Assembly (NCBI GenBank): GCA_905221605.1
Contig: CAJNDS010002237.1
Coordinates: 175,001 to 207,500 of the forward strand
Reading direction: 5' to 3'
From: Symbiodinium natans
Lineage: Eukaryota; Sar; Dinophyceae; Suessiales; Symbiodiniaceae
DNA: 32,500 bases
In this document: in pieces, positions 27,601-32,500 of the stretch
How the letters are laid out: every line of letters begins with the position of its first letter
Numbering within the stretch: the stretch's first letter is position 1
Program-made: the position numbers and the translations under genes
Notes under the pieces: generated by a model
Told to the model about the DNA's origin: nothing
What the model saw: only the letters and a program-made list of their open reading frames with translations
Database searches by the model: none

Positions 27601-29915
27601 AAGGTGGAGTGGATGACGCTGGGGACGAGGACCGTGCTCCGACTACAGATCCGTCAGTTCCAGCTAGTTCATCGACTACCACTCCGGCTACAGATCCATC
27701 AGTTCCAGCTAGTTCATCGACTACCACTTCGGCGGCTACAAAACATAGCACTGACGTGAATGACTACGACCTTCCTGACAAAAAGAAGCAACGACAAAGT
27801 GAGCCGACATGGGTCGACGACTTGTACGCCGAGGAACAGAACGAAGAGAATACCTACGACCTCTATGCGGCACTGGACGACACCGAGGAGTTCATGCGCA
27901 TTGAGTTCGACGTCGGTGGCGACATGTCTCACCGGCAACAGAAGCAACTACAGCGCAACCCCGTGGCATACATGGTCAAGAAGATGCGGGACAGCGAGGT
28001 CGTGTTGAGCAAGTTACCGGCCCATGAACGACCACTATTCTCTCGAGCCAAGGCGAAAGAAGTCGATTCCTTCATCAAGAATGAGGCGGTTCGGAAGTGC
28101 CTGAACAAGGACGAGATCAAGCAGGCATACGACAGCCAACGGATAGTCAAGGCAAGATGGGTCTTGACTTGGAAATTGGTACCGCCCGAAGATCGAGCTG
28201 AAGCACTGCAAGACAGCCAACAGAACTCGGAGACCCTGCATTCACGAGATGGCTCCAGAAAGGCTAAGGCGCGCATCGTGCTACTGGGTTTCCAGCACCC
28301 AAGTCTTCTGGATCCCACCTTCAAGACGGCGAGCCCTGTGCAGTCCACGTTGGGACGCAACCTCCTGTACACCATGGCGGCCCATCACCAATGGATGCTG
28401 GAAGGCTTGGACCTGGCGACGGCGTTTTTGCAGACCAAGCCAACAGAGGCCGATCAGGAGTTGTGGACAACAGGTGTGGAAGAGCTTCGAGAAGCCCTTG
28501 ATGTTGGTTCGGAGGGAATCATGCGGATACTTCGGAACATCTATGGCAGCACAACGGCTCCCCGTGGTCTTTGGTTGTCGCTACACAAGAAGCTGACAGA
28601 GCTTGGTGGACAGGCTGTACTTGGCGAACGGTGCTTGTGGATATGGCTATCCAAAACCGTCATGGATGGCAACCACCCGAAGGTCATTGGTGCAATGGGC
28701 GGACATGTTGATGATTTCCACCGCATCGGGGACGATAGCGACGAGTGGAAAGCCGTGAAGGAGAGCGTGGACAAGGCCTACAAATGGGGCATGGCCAAGC
28801 GAGGTGCCTACCGTCACGCCGGCACTGACGTGTCGACGGTGAAGGACGAGCATGGCTATGACCAGATCGTGGTGGATCAGGCGTATTACATCGAGACGCT
28901 CCAGGATGTGGCCATCGAGACGGACCGACTACGCAGTGGAGAAGCACTGCAGAAGCGTGATGTAGACGCCTGCCGTGCGGCGTTAGGCGCTCTTCAGTGG
29001 CTGGCCATACAGTCACAGCCCCAGCTGTGTGCACGATGCAACTTGCTGCTGACGGAGTTGGTCACCAATGGGACAATGGAAACTGCCAGAGAGATTCAGC
29101 AGATGATTGGTGAAGTCAGGCAGGAATCCTTCAAGTTGGTGTTCCGTAAATTTCCTCAGGCTCGACACTGGAGTGAGTTGGTGTTCATCTCGATGGGAGA
29201 CCAGGCTCACAACAACAGGCCCAAGGGAGACTCCACTGGCGGCATGGTGACGTTGGTGGCGGGACCAGAGAGTGTGGATGGCCAAGTGACGGTCATGTCT
29301 CTTCTAGCATGGCGCACGTGGAAATTGCGTCGCAAGGCGATTGGTTCCAACGATGCTGAGGTTCAGTCGATCCTGGAGGCGGAGGATCAGAACTTCAGGA
29401 CCCGGCTGCTTTGGACCGAGCTTCATGGAGCTGCCGGCCGCGATGAACAACGTGCTCTTCGCAGGGACTTGGTCAATGTGGTGGAAGATCAGATCCTGCA
29501 AGTCAAAGGGATCCTGTGCACGGATTCCCGTGGTGGCTATGATGCTGTGGAAGTGAATGAGAGCCCGTTGTTGGGCTTGAGCAACATGCGTGCCGCTCTC
29601 CAGGCGTTCCAGCTGAGAGATAACCTCCGCCGAGCCGGATGTGAACTTCGTTGGTTGGCCTCAGACTACGACTTGGCTGATGCACTGACTAAGCGCAAGC
29701 TTGAGGCAAGACTAGGACTTTTGAAGTTCCTTCGCAGCGGGCACTGGAGCATTCGCTTCGACCCATCCTTCACTTCAGCCAAGAAGGGCAAGAAGCAAGG
29801 AAGATGTGCCATCGATACTGTAGATCAACATTTGCGAAACGGCCCCGACATTTCGGCACTCGAAGTGTTGCTGAACGTTTTTGGGGGTGATGCAACTTGT
29901 ATGCTTGAGGAGTGA
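21684..29915 (+). CDS. Copia Gag-Pol polyprotein, 2743 aa, with MTase-like and TET/JBP-like domains
   Basis: The start is ATG 21684 (context GTGCCATGC); the stop TGA (29913-29915) lies in the right LTR. Order by residue: Gag helices about 10-140; an acidic Trp/Asp-rich linker; CCHC knuckle CYNCGASGHMARDC 421-434; aspartic protease site IDCGAT (Asp541, with Cys where Ser/Thr is usual). A segment at about 755-975 looks out of frame. Then methyltransferase-like motifs (LWEIACAPHSWL about 1018; LPCTKW with Cys1077; FEWP Glu1128), and a TET/JBP-like 2OG-Fe(II) core (His1377, Asp1379, His1444, Arg1453). Integrase has an HHCC finger (His1527, Cys1560, Cys1563) and D1594, D1662, E1698 (D-x35-E). Reverse transcriptase has Asp2243 and HVDD Asp2343/2344. 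RNase H ends with SDYDLADALTK at about 2660-2670. A Ser/Thr-rich tandem repeat lies at 27646-27735. Copia polyproteins are usually about 1300-1500 aa, so this one is roughly double. Confidence 0.93.
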   Translation: MPEHGDNSSVPSWDGSARTWRRFTREVAWYVQSVPAHKRRYCAARLLGRLSGPARLLAMSWSKMAFDSERGVHLLLQRLAASPLVRKTLPNAAAICTQYFAFKRNPHESMSNFLVRETLVHEEFSEAIIRLHEEKVGVSQETRDYGLPPTTGREAEWSWWEDDEGWRDEDYDAGEEGPAGEGDQPQGDGRPEPEGATPGGQPAATGSSPSRRDGGGSQVGSIAPEEEPKPAKAIDELSIADSFIMEVLRGWRLLQAAGLNAEEKRDILSTTRNSLEYGTVAAALQGLWDEQLLGYRHQGSGSGSGFHANYVDHQEADELFYQDAWWDDGWWDDGGYGYYTGIDDGWWEGEWEAPGESALQGLAAESPDDNPAIKEAAQAEQVAEALALEATRTWTEAQRATQALRKDRGFGAAGPGVAAKCYNCGASGHMARDCPDRRHPSFTKGLGRGKGYCKGGYHIDVDEHYINYMKGKGKGKTKKGMWMETNALWAKGKNKGKGKDPYRTVNAYASEYFLGGLEVTNVLDAASTTTAGTEPHCGMIDCGATASAAPEAVVKGLIDAVLTRDKSAKIEFDQSARPYFRFGNGRWGRALCRVRIESRASGKPQEFALYTLPNPAEYYQNDLDKSSLVPVLIGMDYLGKTGVGMMIDFTTGLAMNTRDPEPEIYQLSTNRKGHYVLDIVQHLTKGCVCSDGQAHVVIHASHPKEDPHVETQCLELGTLWLDMTACDRELDEQELSVARSRMWSLYQRAQGRESSAASAAMCGLPAVPAPPTTSSSCSLGHVAPLAADDRADLRGRDQIQDAKGEGAAPRSQSPGARRRERSSSLQQSVAVLQPPHCGHPEVESPRPMDPLCHMRPTTGVSSSRRVSWAISGGKEPRDGAEDAAGARTLDEGSQTIGRHMQGHAEEDRCRGAAEALDSAAQGHDLEGHASDSIDGGIANTAYGTGNDELSQQYFQRQLADGPERPGPQCSVRAGNGSVKAKDMPLYMGKKVMKMVAMMTALTAGMLMNLHLGDRDGLWEIACAPHSWLSESATEHGLNPRRINLQAGYDLYKKETWERLRELRLQRRPKRLWISLPCTKWCSWTSLNYAHRPEELEAARRKERRMLWEVNKFLKEALYDDPGLLIYFEWPHPCFGWKQRPLEDLAEFMDQQAIPWLHCRIDGCNYGLRCEDESAFILKKWLVKTTDEQFHRVFRAKVCPGNHQHTRIEGNESARSSYYPWRLCQAITRHWRDQTVPPRHLHMLAQRKDEEEMDASDDLRDEEMDAGGAVLEAIQVVEELARDLLQRQDFSRKACERLLLQMPTRGGTIGHARQKGIQGGVSAHMYGSYVYGGFSGVTNHSQRYPAATKYLNQFLRQHIPHGTWTSLMVSYNTRALPHRDLNNARNSNNYLVCLGSYDGGGLWLRGPDQCGKTPNRRRGSDGTMWYGHVRETRDQVVEFSPHVWHATESWSGYRIAVAAFTTRTTTPLEKADIDTLQKLGFPLPQLSSAIWCHAATQATDTEVEDQPLPDGVTKDEYQNWESKVAKFHRAAGHPTNRNLAKIIADAGHESWKISVAKNHKCPACASLRPGGTSSGQIPPAATREQYKAWEAVAVDGGEWIPPGRKVKVKFLLFTDVATKLRMVQPLCSYSLLEMRAETGADFMKAFAERWLGMFPKPRVVLLDAAKSFISAQVHEFLSNLNILVHHVAEKEAWAHGVAEASVQDVKHTSSAISLDNLELDPMIVMQLATSALNSTEYTAGYSAYQWAFGTNYSVSDEDLRTYEAIDRKTEYVQLVSARQRAEEIARRTRAHRVLTKLANTTSRQPLRNYAPMDLVKVWRRVWPQEQYKGPRGGFKKSGRPHWVGPGRVVFSEILPHQHADDDRRHIVWVLVGSQLLRCSIHAVRPATEVERFQFETSGIEDPTTWKSLADIMPKREYFDLTDQVPQEADVEVPDLPPHPDESTSVVPKRRAIGKVTFRAGDYVQRPVRERLHREGGVDDAGDEDRAPTTDPSVPASSSTTTPATDPSVPASSSTTTSAATKHSTDVNDYDLPDKKKQRQSEPTWVDDLYAEEQNEENTYDLYAALDDTEEFMRIEFDVGGDMSHRQQKQLQRNPVAYMVKKMRDSEVVLSKLPAHERPLFSRAKAKEVDSFIKNEAVRKCLNKDEIKQAYDSQRIVKARWVLTWKLVPPEDRAEALQDSQQNSETLHSRDGSRKAKARIVLLGFQHPSLLDPTFKTASPVQSTLGRNLLYTMAAHHQWMLEGLDLATAFLQTKPTEADQELWTTGVEELREALDVGSEGIMRILRNIYGSTTAPRGLWLSLHKKLTELGGQAVLGERCLWIWLSKTVMDGNHPKVIGAMGGHVDDFHRIGDDSDEWKAVKESVDKAYKWGMAKRGAYRHAGTDVSTVKDEHGYDQIVVDQAYYIETLQDVAIETDRLRSGEALQKRDVDACRAALGALQWLAIQSQPQLCARCNLLLTELVTNGTMETAREIQQMIGEVRQESFKLVFRKFPQARHWSELVFISMGDQAHNNRPKGDSTGGMVTLVAGPESVDGQVTVMSLLAWRTWKLRRKAIGSNDAEVQSILEAEDQNFRTRLLWTELHGAAGRDEQRALRRDLVNVVEDQILQVKGILCTDSRGGYDAVEVNESPLLGLSNMRAALQAFQLRDNLRRAGCELRWLASDYDLADALTKRKLEARLGLLKFLRSGHWSIRFDPSFTSAKKGKKQGRCAIDTVDQHLRNGPDISALEVLLNVFGGDATCMLEE
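23941..24618 (+). CDS. Overlapping +1-frame segment with zinc-ribbon and helical content
   Basis: In the frame one base ahead of the polyprotein, an open stretch (23860-24618) reads as much better protein than the main frame here. It has paired Cys motifs CADCQQF and HCAICDLRLEYLPREG, then a helical charged segment (MVRRMLQELEPLMKGRK; ICKAMQKKIDAEEQLKHLIL), ending AYELGMDQ and TGA at 24616-24618. The main frame over the same bases is low-complexity Arg/Gly/Ser/Ala. Either the polyprotein frame carries two compensating indels (near 23940 and 24600), or a frameshift yields a shorter Gag-protease-zinc product, or both frames are used. The start given is the approximate switch point; there is no independent start codon. 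Confidence 0.5.
   Translation, partial: NPQPLRLQCADCQQFLPPRQLPLRVHSVMSRPSPQTTEQIFVAEIKSKTPKAKARPLDPSRRVQGDVRDPRASSNQWPCYNRHIADTPKSNPHGQWIHCAICDLRLEYLPREGSHGQSAAAKNPEMVRRMLQELEPLMKGRKPSADICKAMQKKIDAEEQLKHLILQHKDMTSRATPVTPSTAASPTPHTGPVTTSSPSNTSNDSWQMAPNDQALNAAYELGMDQ
29883..29890 (+). other. Short polypurine tract
   Basis: GGGGGTGA directly precedes the right LTR, where plus-strand priming is expected. It is short and broken by a T, so the assignment rests mainly on position. Confidence 0.5.
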
Positions 29916-30116
29916 TGTCAGCAACATTCGAATGCCCTGCAATGTATAGGCTTAAAGGGGCCCCTTTTCGAGTCCTGATAACCTGTGCCACGGATCGAGC
30001 GCTGTGCTCGTGAAAAGGCGTGACAGGGCTTTGGGCCCTTCCTTCATGATCGACGATTGTGGCATCCCCTTTGCTTTGTGAGCCCAATCATCGCTACCCT
30101 TGCAGCACCCGCTGCA
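29891..30116 (+). repeat. Right LTR, 226 bp
   Basis: Identical to the left LTR as read. Its first 25 bases encode the last residues and the stop of the polyprotein. Confidence 0.95.
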
Positions 30117-30121
30117 GAATC
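30117..30121. repeat. Target site duplication, right copy (GAATC)
   Basis: Matches 21285-21289. Confidence 0.9.
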
Positions 30122-30158
30122 CTACCAAAAATGGCAGAGGAAAGGTGGAATTGAGCAT

Positions 30159-30192
<34 letters not shown>

Positions 30193-30395
30193 TGTTGGGT
30201 CAAGGGGGGGGGGGAGGGGGGAGGGGGGGGGATACCTTGAATATCCGCAGGCCTCTTTTTTGCGCACTCTCCTAACACCCCCCCTAGGTTCCCCCCATAA
30301 TTCCGGCTATTTAGATAATTAAGCCTAATTAAGGTTATTAAGGTTAGGCAGGGGGGAAGCTAGGGGGGGTAGTATAGAGGGGGGTGGCAGGGGAA
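30122..30395. repeat. AT-rich segmental repeat, copy 2, right part
   Basis: Continues copy 2 after the retrotransposon, matching 20472-~20700 (CTACCAAAAATGGCAGAGG...). It includes an expanded poly(G) run of about 32 at 30159-30190 and a second G-rich block at 30204-30231. Confidence 0.85.
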
Positions 30396-30520
30396 CTCGC
30401 GCTCTCCTAACACCACCCCCTGGGTTCCGGCTATTTAGATAATTAAGCCGAATTAAGGTTATTAAGGTTAGAAAGGGGGGAAGCTAGGGGGGGTAGTATA
30501 GAGGGGGTGGCAGGGGAACC
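30272..30520. repeat. Tandem duplication of a ~125-bp unit
   Basis: The unit CTCTCCTAACACC...TTCCGGCTATTTAGATAATT...GGTGGCAGGGGAAC occurs at about 30272-30395 and again at 30400-30520, with small differences such as loss of the CCATAATT stretch. Confidence 0.8.
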
Positions 30521-30860
30521 CATGGGTTTGAGGGTTTCGGGTTTAGGCTTTAGGGGGTCCGGAGCATGCCTTCATGTCTGGAGGGATCCTTATCATGATT
30601 TGAGGTATGTTGCTGAGTGAAGGGGTGTGGGGCACTTGGGGCTCTTGGGGTCCTTGTTGGTTGGCGAATGGCATCAACTTTCACATGAGCTGGTGTTTCA
30701 ACATCGGCAGACCTTGCAAACCCCCTAAACGCCCAAAACACCCCTTAAAGCCTGCATCCGAAGCCCCTCGACCCCCTGAAGCCCTAAAGCCTTGAACTTT
30801 CGTAAGCCCTAAGAGCCCTCAGCTCGGCTCTATGCGAGCTTCTTTGCAGTTCCCGCTCTC
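30521..30860. other. Intergenic or intronic sequence without a visible gene
   Basis: It contains degenerate TTTAGGG-like words (GGGTTTGAGGGTTTCGGGTT at about 30525-30545) and CCCTAAA-like words (about 30720-30810). I see no ORF with protein-like content. Confidence 0.5.
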
Positions 30861-30861
30861 A

Positions 30862-30910
30862 CCCTAAACCCTAAACCCTAAACCCTACACCCTCCACCCT
30901 AAACCCTAAA
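30862..30910 (-). repeat. Interstitial telomere-type repeats (CCCTAAA)n
   Basis: Three perfect and several degenerate CCCTAAA units, i.e. TTTAGGG on the minus strand. This is the Arabidopsis-type telomere repeat, also reported for dinoflagellates. Confidence 0.85.
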
Positions 30911-30917
30911 TTTGCAG

Positions 30918-30981
30918 GAGTTCAAAGAGGTGCCCACGTCGCAGGAGCCGCTGTCAGTGGCCGATGCGGCCAGCTTCTCAG
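30918..30981 (+). CDS. Possible 64-nt internal exon
   Basis: The stretch follows TTTGCAG (AG at 30916-30917) and ends at CAG|GTAACC. It encodes EFKEVPTSQEPLSVADAASF plus Ser, a non-repetitive acidic peptide flanked on both sides by telomere-like DNA. If joined to an acceptor after CCCCCCCCAG (31152-31153), the frame stays open to a stop at 31369-31371 (LRASAVLTEVPGGRAMTEVS...). No homologue is recognised, so this is a weak call. Confidence 0.25.
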
Positions 30982-31020
30982 GTAACCCTTGAAAGGCCTA
31001 AAACCCCCAGCCCCTCAGCC

Positions 31021-31060
31021 CTAGGGTTTGGGGTTTAGGGTTTAGGGTTTAGGGTTTGTA
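31021..31060 (+). repeat. Interstitial telomere-type repeats (TTTAGGG)n, opposite orientation
   Basis: Four TTTAGGG-type units on the plus strand, about 110 bp from the inverse block at 30862-30910. A shorter block (GGGTTTAGGCTTAGGGTTTAG) lies near 31871. Confidence 0.85.
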
Positions 31061-31371
31061 AACCCTGAAACCCGAAACCCTCAGTCCCCAAGAAGCCCCG
31101 AAATGCACAGCCCGCTCTTGCCTGCAGCCCTGCAGTGCGCACCCCCCCCCCAGGTCTTCGTGCATCCGCAGTTCTTACAGAGGTCCCGGGTGGCCGTGCC
31201 ATGACAGAAGTGTCATGTTTTCCGCACGCCACGGCAGTTTCACTTGCCCAGAATTCCGGGGCATGTAGCAGCTACAAGCGCTGCCGGCATGGCCTCGCGC
31301 AGCAGGTCCACCCAGCAAAACGTGCGTTGCGCTGGGGGCTTGGGGGAGGCTGCACGTCTGATGGAGCATGA

Positions 31372-32100
31372 TGACAGAGATGGGTGTTTGCACAAGTAAG
31401 GTTAACGCTTCAGTTTCAGGAGCCCAAGTAAAAAGGGTGAAGCCCTAACCCTAGTGTGAGGACAGAAACCAGGTGGTTGGGACAGGCAAGCTGCCTACTG
31501 CTCCGCAGCTCTAAAGTCCAACTCACGAGTCCTATCACGCTTCGCCCCTCGACGCCCTTGGGCGTTCTACTAACCTTCTACTTGTCGCGAGGCGCGGGGT
31601 GTCAGCTCTGATTCATGGGCGCCCCGATTTTTTCAGCATCCGCTGTGGGAGGCTGCGATCAGCTTCCTTCGCGAACCCCGACGTCTACGGCAGGGCATCT
31701 CAGGATCCCGAGGGCATCTCAGGAGTTTGCTTGGCTTGCTTGGCTTGGCTTGTAGAGGCTATGACGACGTCTCCCGTGTCGCAGCACATGCAGCTTTTCC
31801 ACGAAGTCTGGAGGCAAAGTTGCGCCACGTGCGACAGGGACTGGCAAGGTTGACCTGGGGCCCGACTTCAAGGGTTTAGGCTTAGGGTTTAGGGCTGGCT
31901 GTGCTTCTTGTTGGCCAAGCAGGTCTGTCGGCTTGGAGATTATCATATTCGTGCTGCTGTCTTGTGTTGCGGGACTGCCCGCGGAGCTTCCTGTGTTCAC
32001 TTTGACCTTGCAGTGCCTTGCACAGCGTCGCCAGGTGGTGACTCTCATCTGTGCTTTTGCCGTTCGCCGATTCTCGCCATCACCCGGCCAGCTGCTAGCT
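31372..32100. other. Unassigned region, possibly intron/exon mosaic of a host gene
   Basis: No confident gene. One stretch, 31784-31848, encodes HMQLFHEVWRQSCATCDRDW before a CAAGGTT donor-like site and could be an exon. Near 31933-32124 a frame encodes a hydrophobic segment (IIIFVLLSCVAGLP). Both are too short to support a product. Confidence 0.3.
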
Positions 32101-32104
32101 GCAT

Positions 32105-32210
32105 ATGGGGGTTTCCGAAAATAGGGGGTTCGCTTTTCAAGGGGTTCCTTGAAAGTGGTTATAGTATTTCGGGGAAATACGCGGTACCCCTATTTTTCTG
32201 AAATCCCCAT
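32105..32210. mobile_element. MITE-like element with terminal inverted repeats and two internal hairpins
   Basis: Imperfect ~25-bp terminal inverted repeats (ATGGGGGTTTCCGAAAATAG at 32105 and CTATTTTTCTGAAATCCCCAT ending 32210) enclose two perfect hairpins. These are TTTCAAGG-GGTT-CCTTGAAA (32135-32154) and GTATTTC-GGG-GAAATAC (32164-32180). The strand could fold as a three-way junction. No transposase and no certain target duplication. Confidence 0.65.
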
Positions 32211-32500
32211 GTATCACTGTACCCATGGCAGCGAAGTGTGCTGACCTGGTGCAGGTGCGAAGACTCTTTCACCGAAGGCCACAGCCTTTGCTGTCAAGGT
32301 AACATTGTCACCGTCATAACGCAAGAAGGATGCTAAGCCCCGAACTTTCCAGGCTTGCGACGTTCCGAAGTCCTCTCCGCAGCCGAAGTCCGCATCCCTG
32401 GCTGTCGAATCGAAGCCTTCACGCCCTTGTTCCTAACAGCGAGCAAACTCAAGCGCCGAGTATCTCTGTACCATGCCCCTAAACTCTAAACCCGATGGGA

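Larger units (their letters stand above)
21290..30116 (+). mobile_element. Complete Ty1/copia LTR retrotransposon (8827 bp) with captured enzyme domains
   Basis: It has two LTRs that read identical over 226 bp (21290-21515, 29891-30116), each beginning TGCAAC and ending GCTGCA. It has a 5-bp target duplication, a primer binding site, a short purine tract and one uninterrupted ORF in the order Gag, protease, insertion, integrase, reverse transcriptase, RNase H, which is the copia order. The insertion splits a copy of the local AT-rich repeat, and the empty site can be read in copy 1. Identical LTRs and an open ORF imply a young, possibly active copy. The extra region between protease and integrase holds methyltransferase-like and dioxygenase-like modules. 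Confidence 0.95.

Overview
The window looks like nuclear DNA of a dinoflagellate (Symbiodiniaceae or a relative). The evidence is a very large Ty1/copia polyprotein with extra enzyme domains, Arabidopsis-type TTTAGGG interstitial telomere blocks, intronless same-strand ORFs and dense satellite DNA. The organism call is an inference: no rRNA, tRNA, spliced leader or organelle gene is present to confirm it. All recognisable coding is on the + strand, and almost everything is mobile or repetitive.

Layout. (1) 1-~10170: a compact, polycistron-like retroelement, cut by the window start. It carries the tail of an apurinic endonuclease domain plus a LINE reverse transcriptase (ORF1), a zinc-finger/ubiquitin-specific-protease-like ORF (ORF2), an unrecognised ORF3, a small Cys-rich ORF4, a large ORF5 with a possible degenerate kinase core, a dual-specificity-phosphatase-like ORF6 and the start of ORF7. 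Twelve copies of an unusual hairpin are scattered only through this region, all in the same orientation. They share a core (GNGT-GAGG-TCN-CCTC-CT) flanked by arms whose sequence differs in every copy but whose pairing is kept. A copy follows or overlaps the stop codon of ORF2, ORF3, ORF4, ORF5 and ORF6. (2) 10168-12450: a C-rich ~200-bp satellite that runs into ORF7. (3) 12479-15433: purine/pyrimidine-strand-biased DNA in three related blocks. (4) 15434-17277: an 88-bp tandem satellite, about 21 copies. (5) 17278-19700: nested palindromes, including a pair of 105-bp inverted arms and a ~325-bp palindromic satellite. (6) 19717-19826: a MITE-like palindrome next to a 79-nt poly(C) tract.

(7) 19913-30400: an AT-rich segment present twice in tandem. 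The second copy is split by a complete Ty1/copia retrotransposon (21290-30116) with identical 226-bp LTRs, a 5-bp target duplication (GAATC), a primer binding site and one 2743-aa ORF. Between protease and integrase that ORF carries a methyltransferase-like segment and a domain with TET/JBP-type 2-oxoglutarate/Fe(II) dioxygenase signatures. (8) 30400-32500: telomere-like blocks in both orientations, a possible short exon, and a 106-bp structured MITE-like element.

The strongest candidates for something undescribed are the hairpin family with its multi-ORF USP/phosphatase-bearing retroelement, and the copia element that appears to have captured DNA-base-modifying domains.
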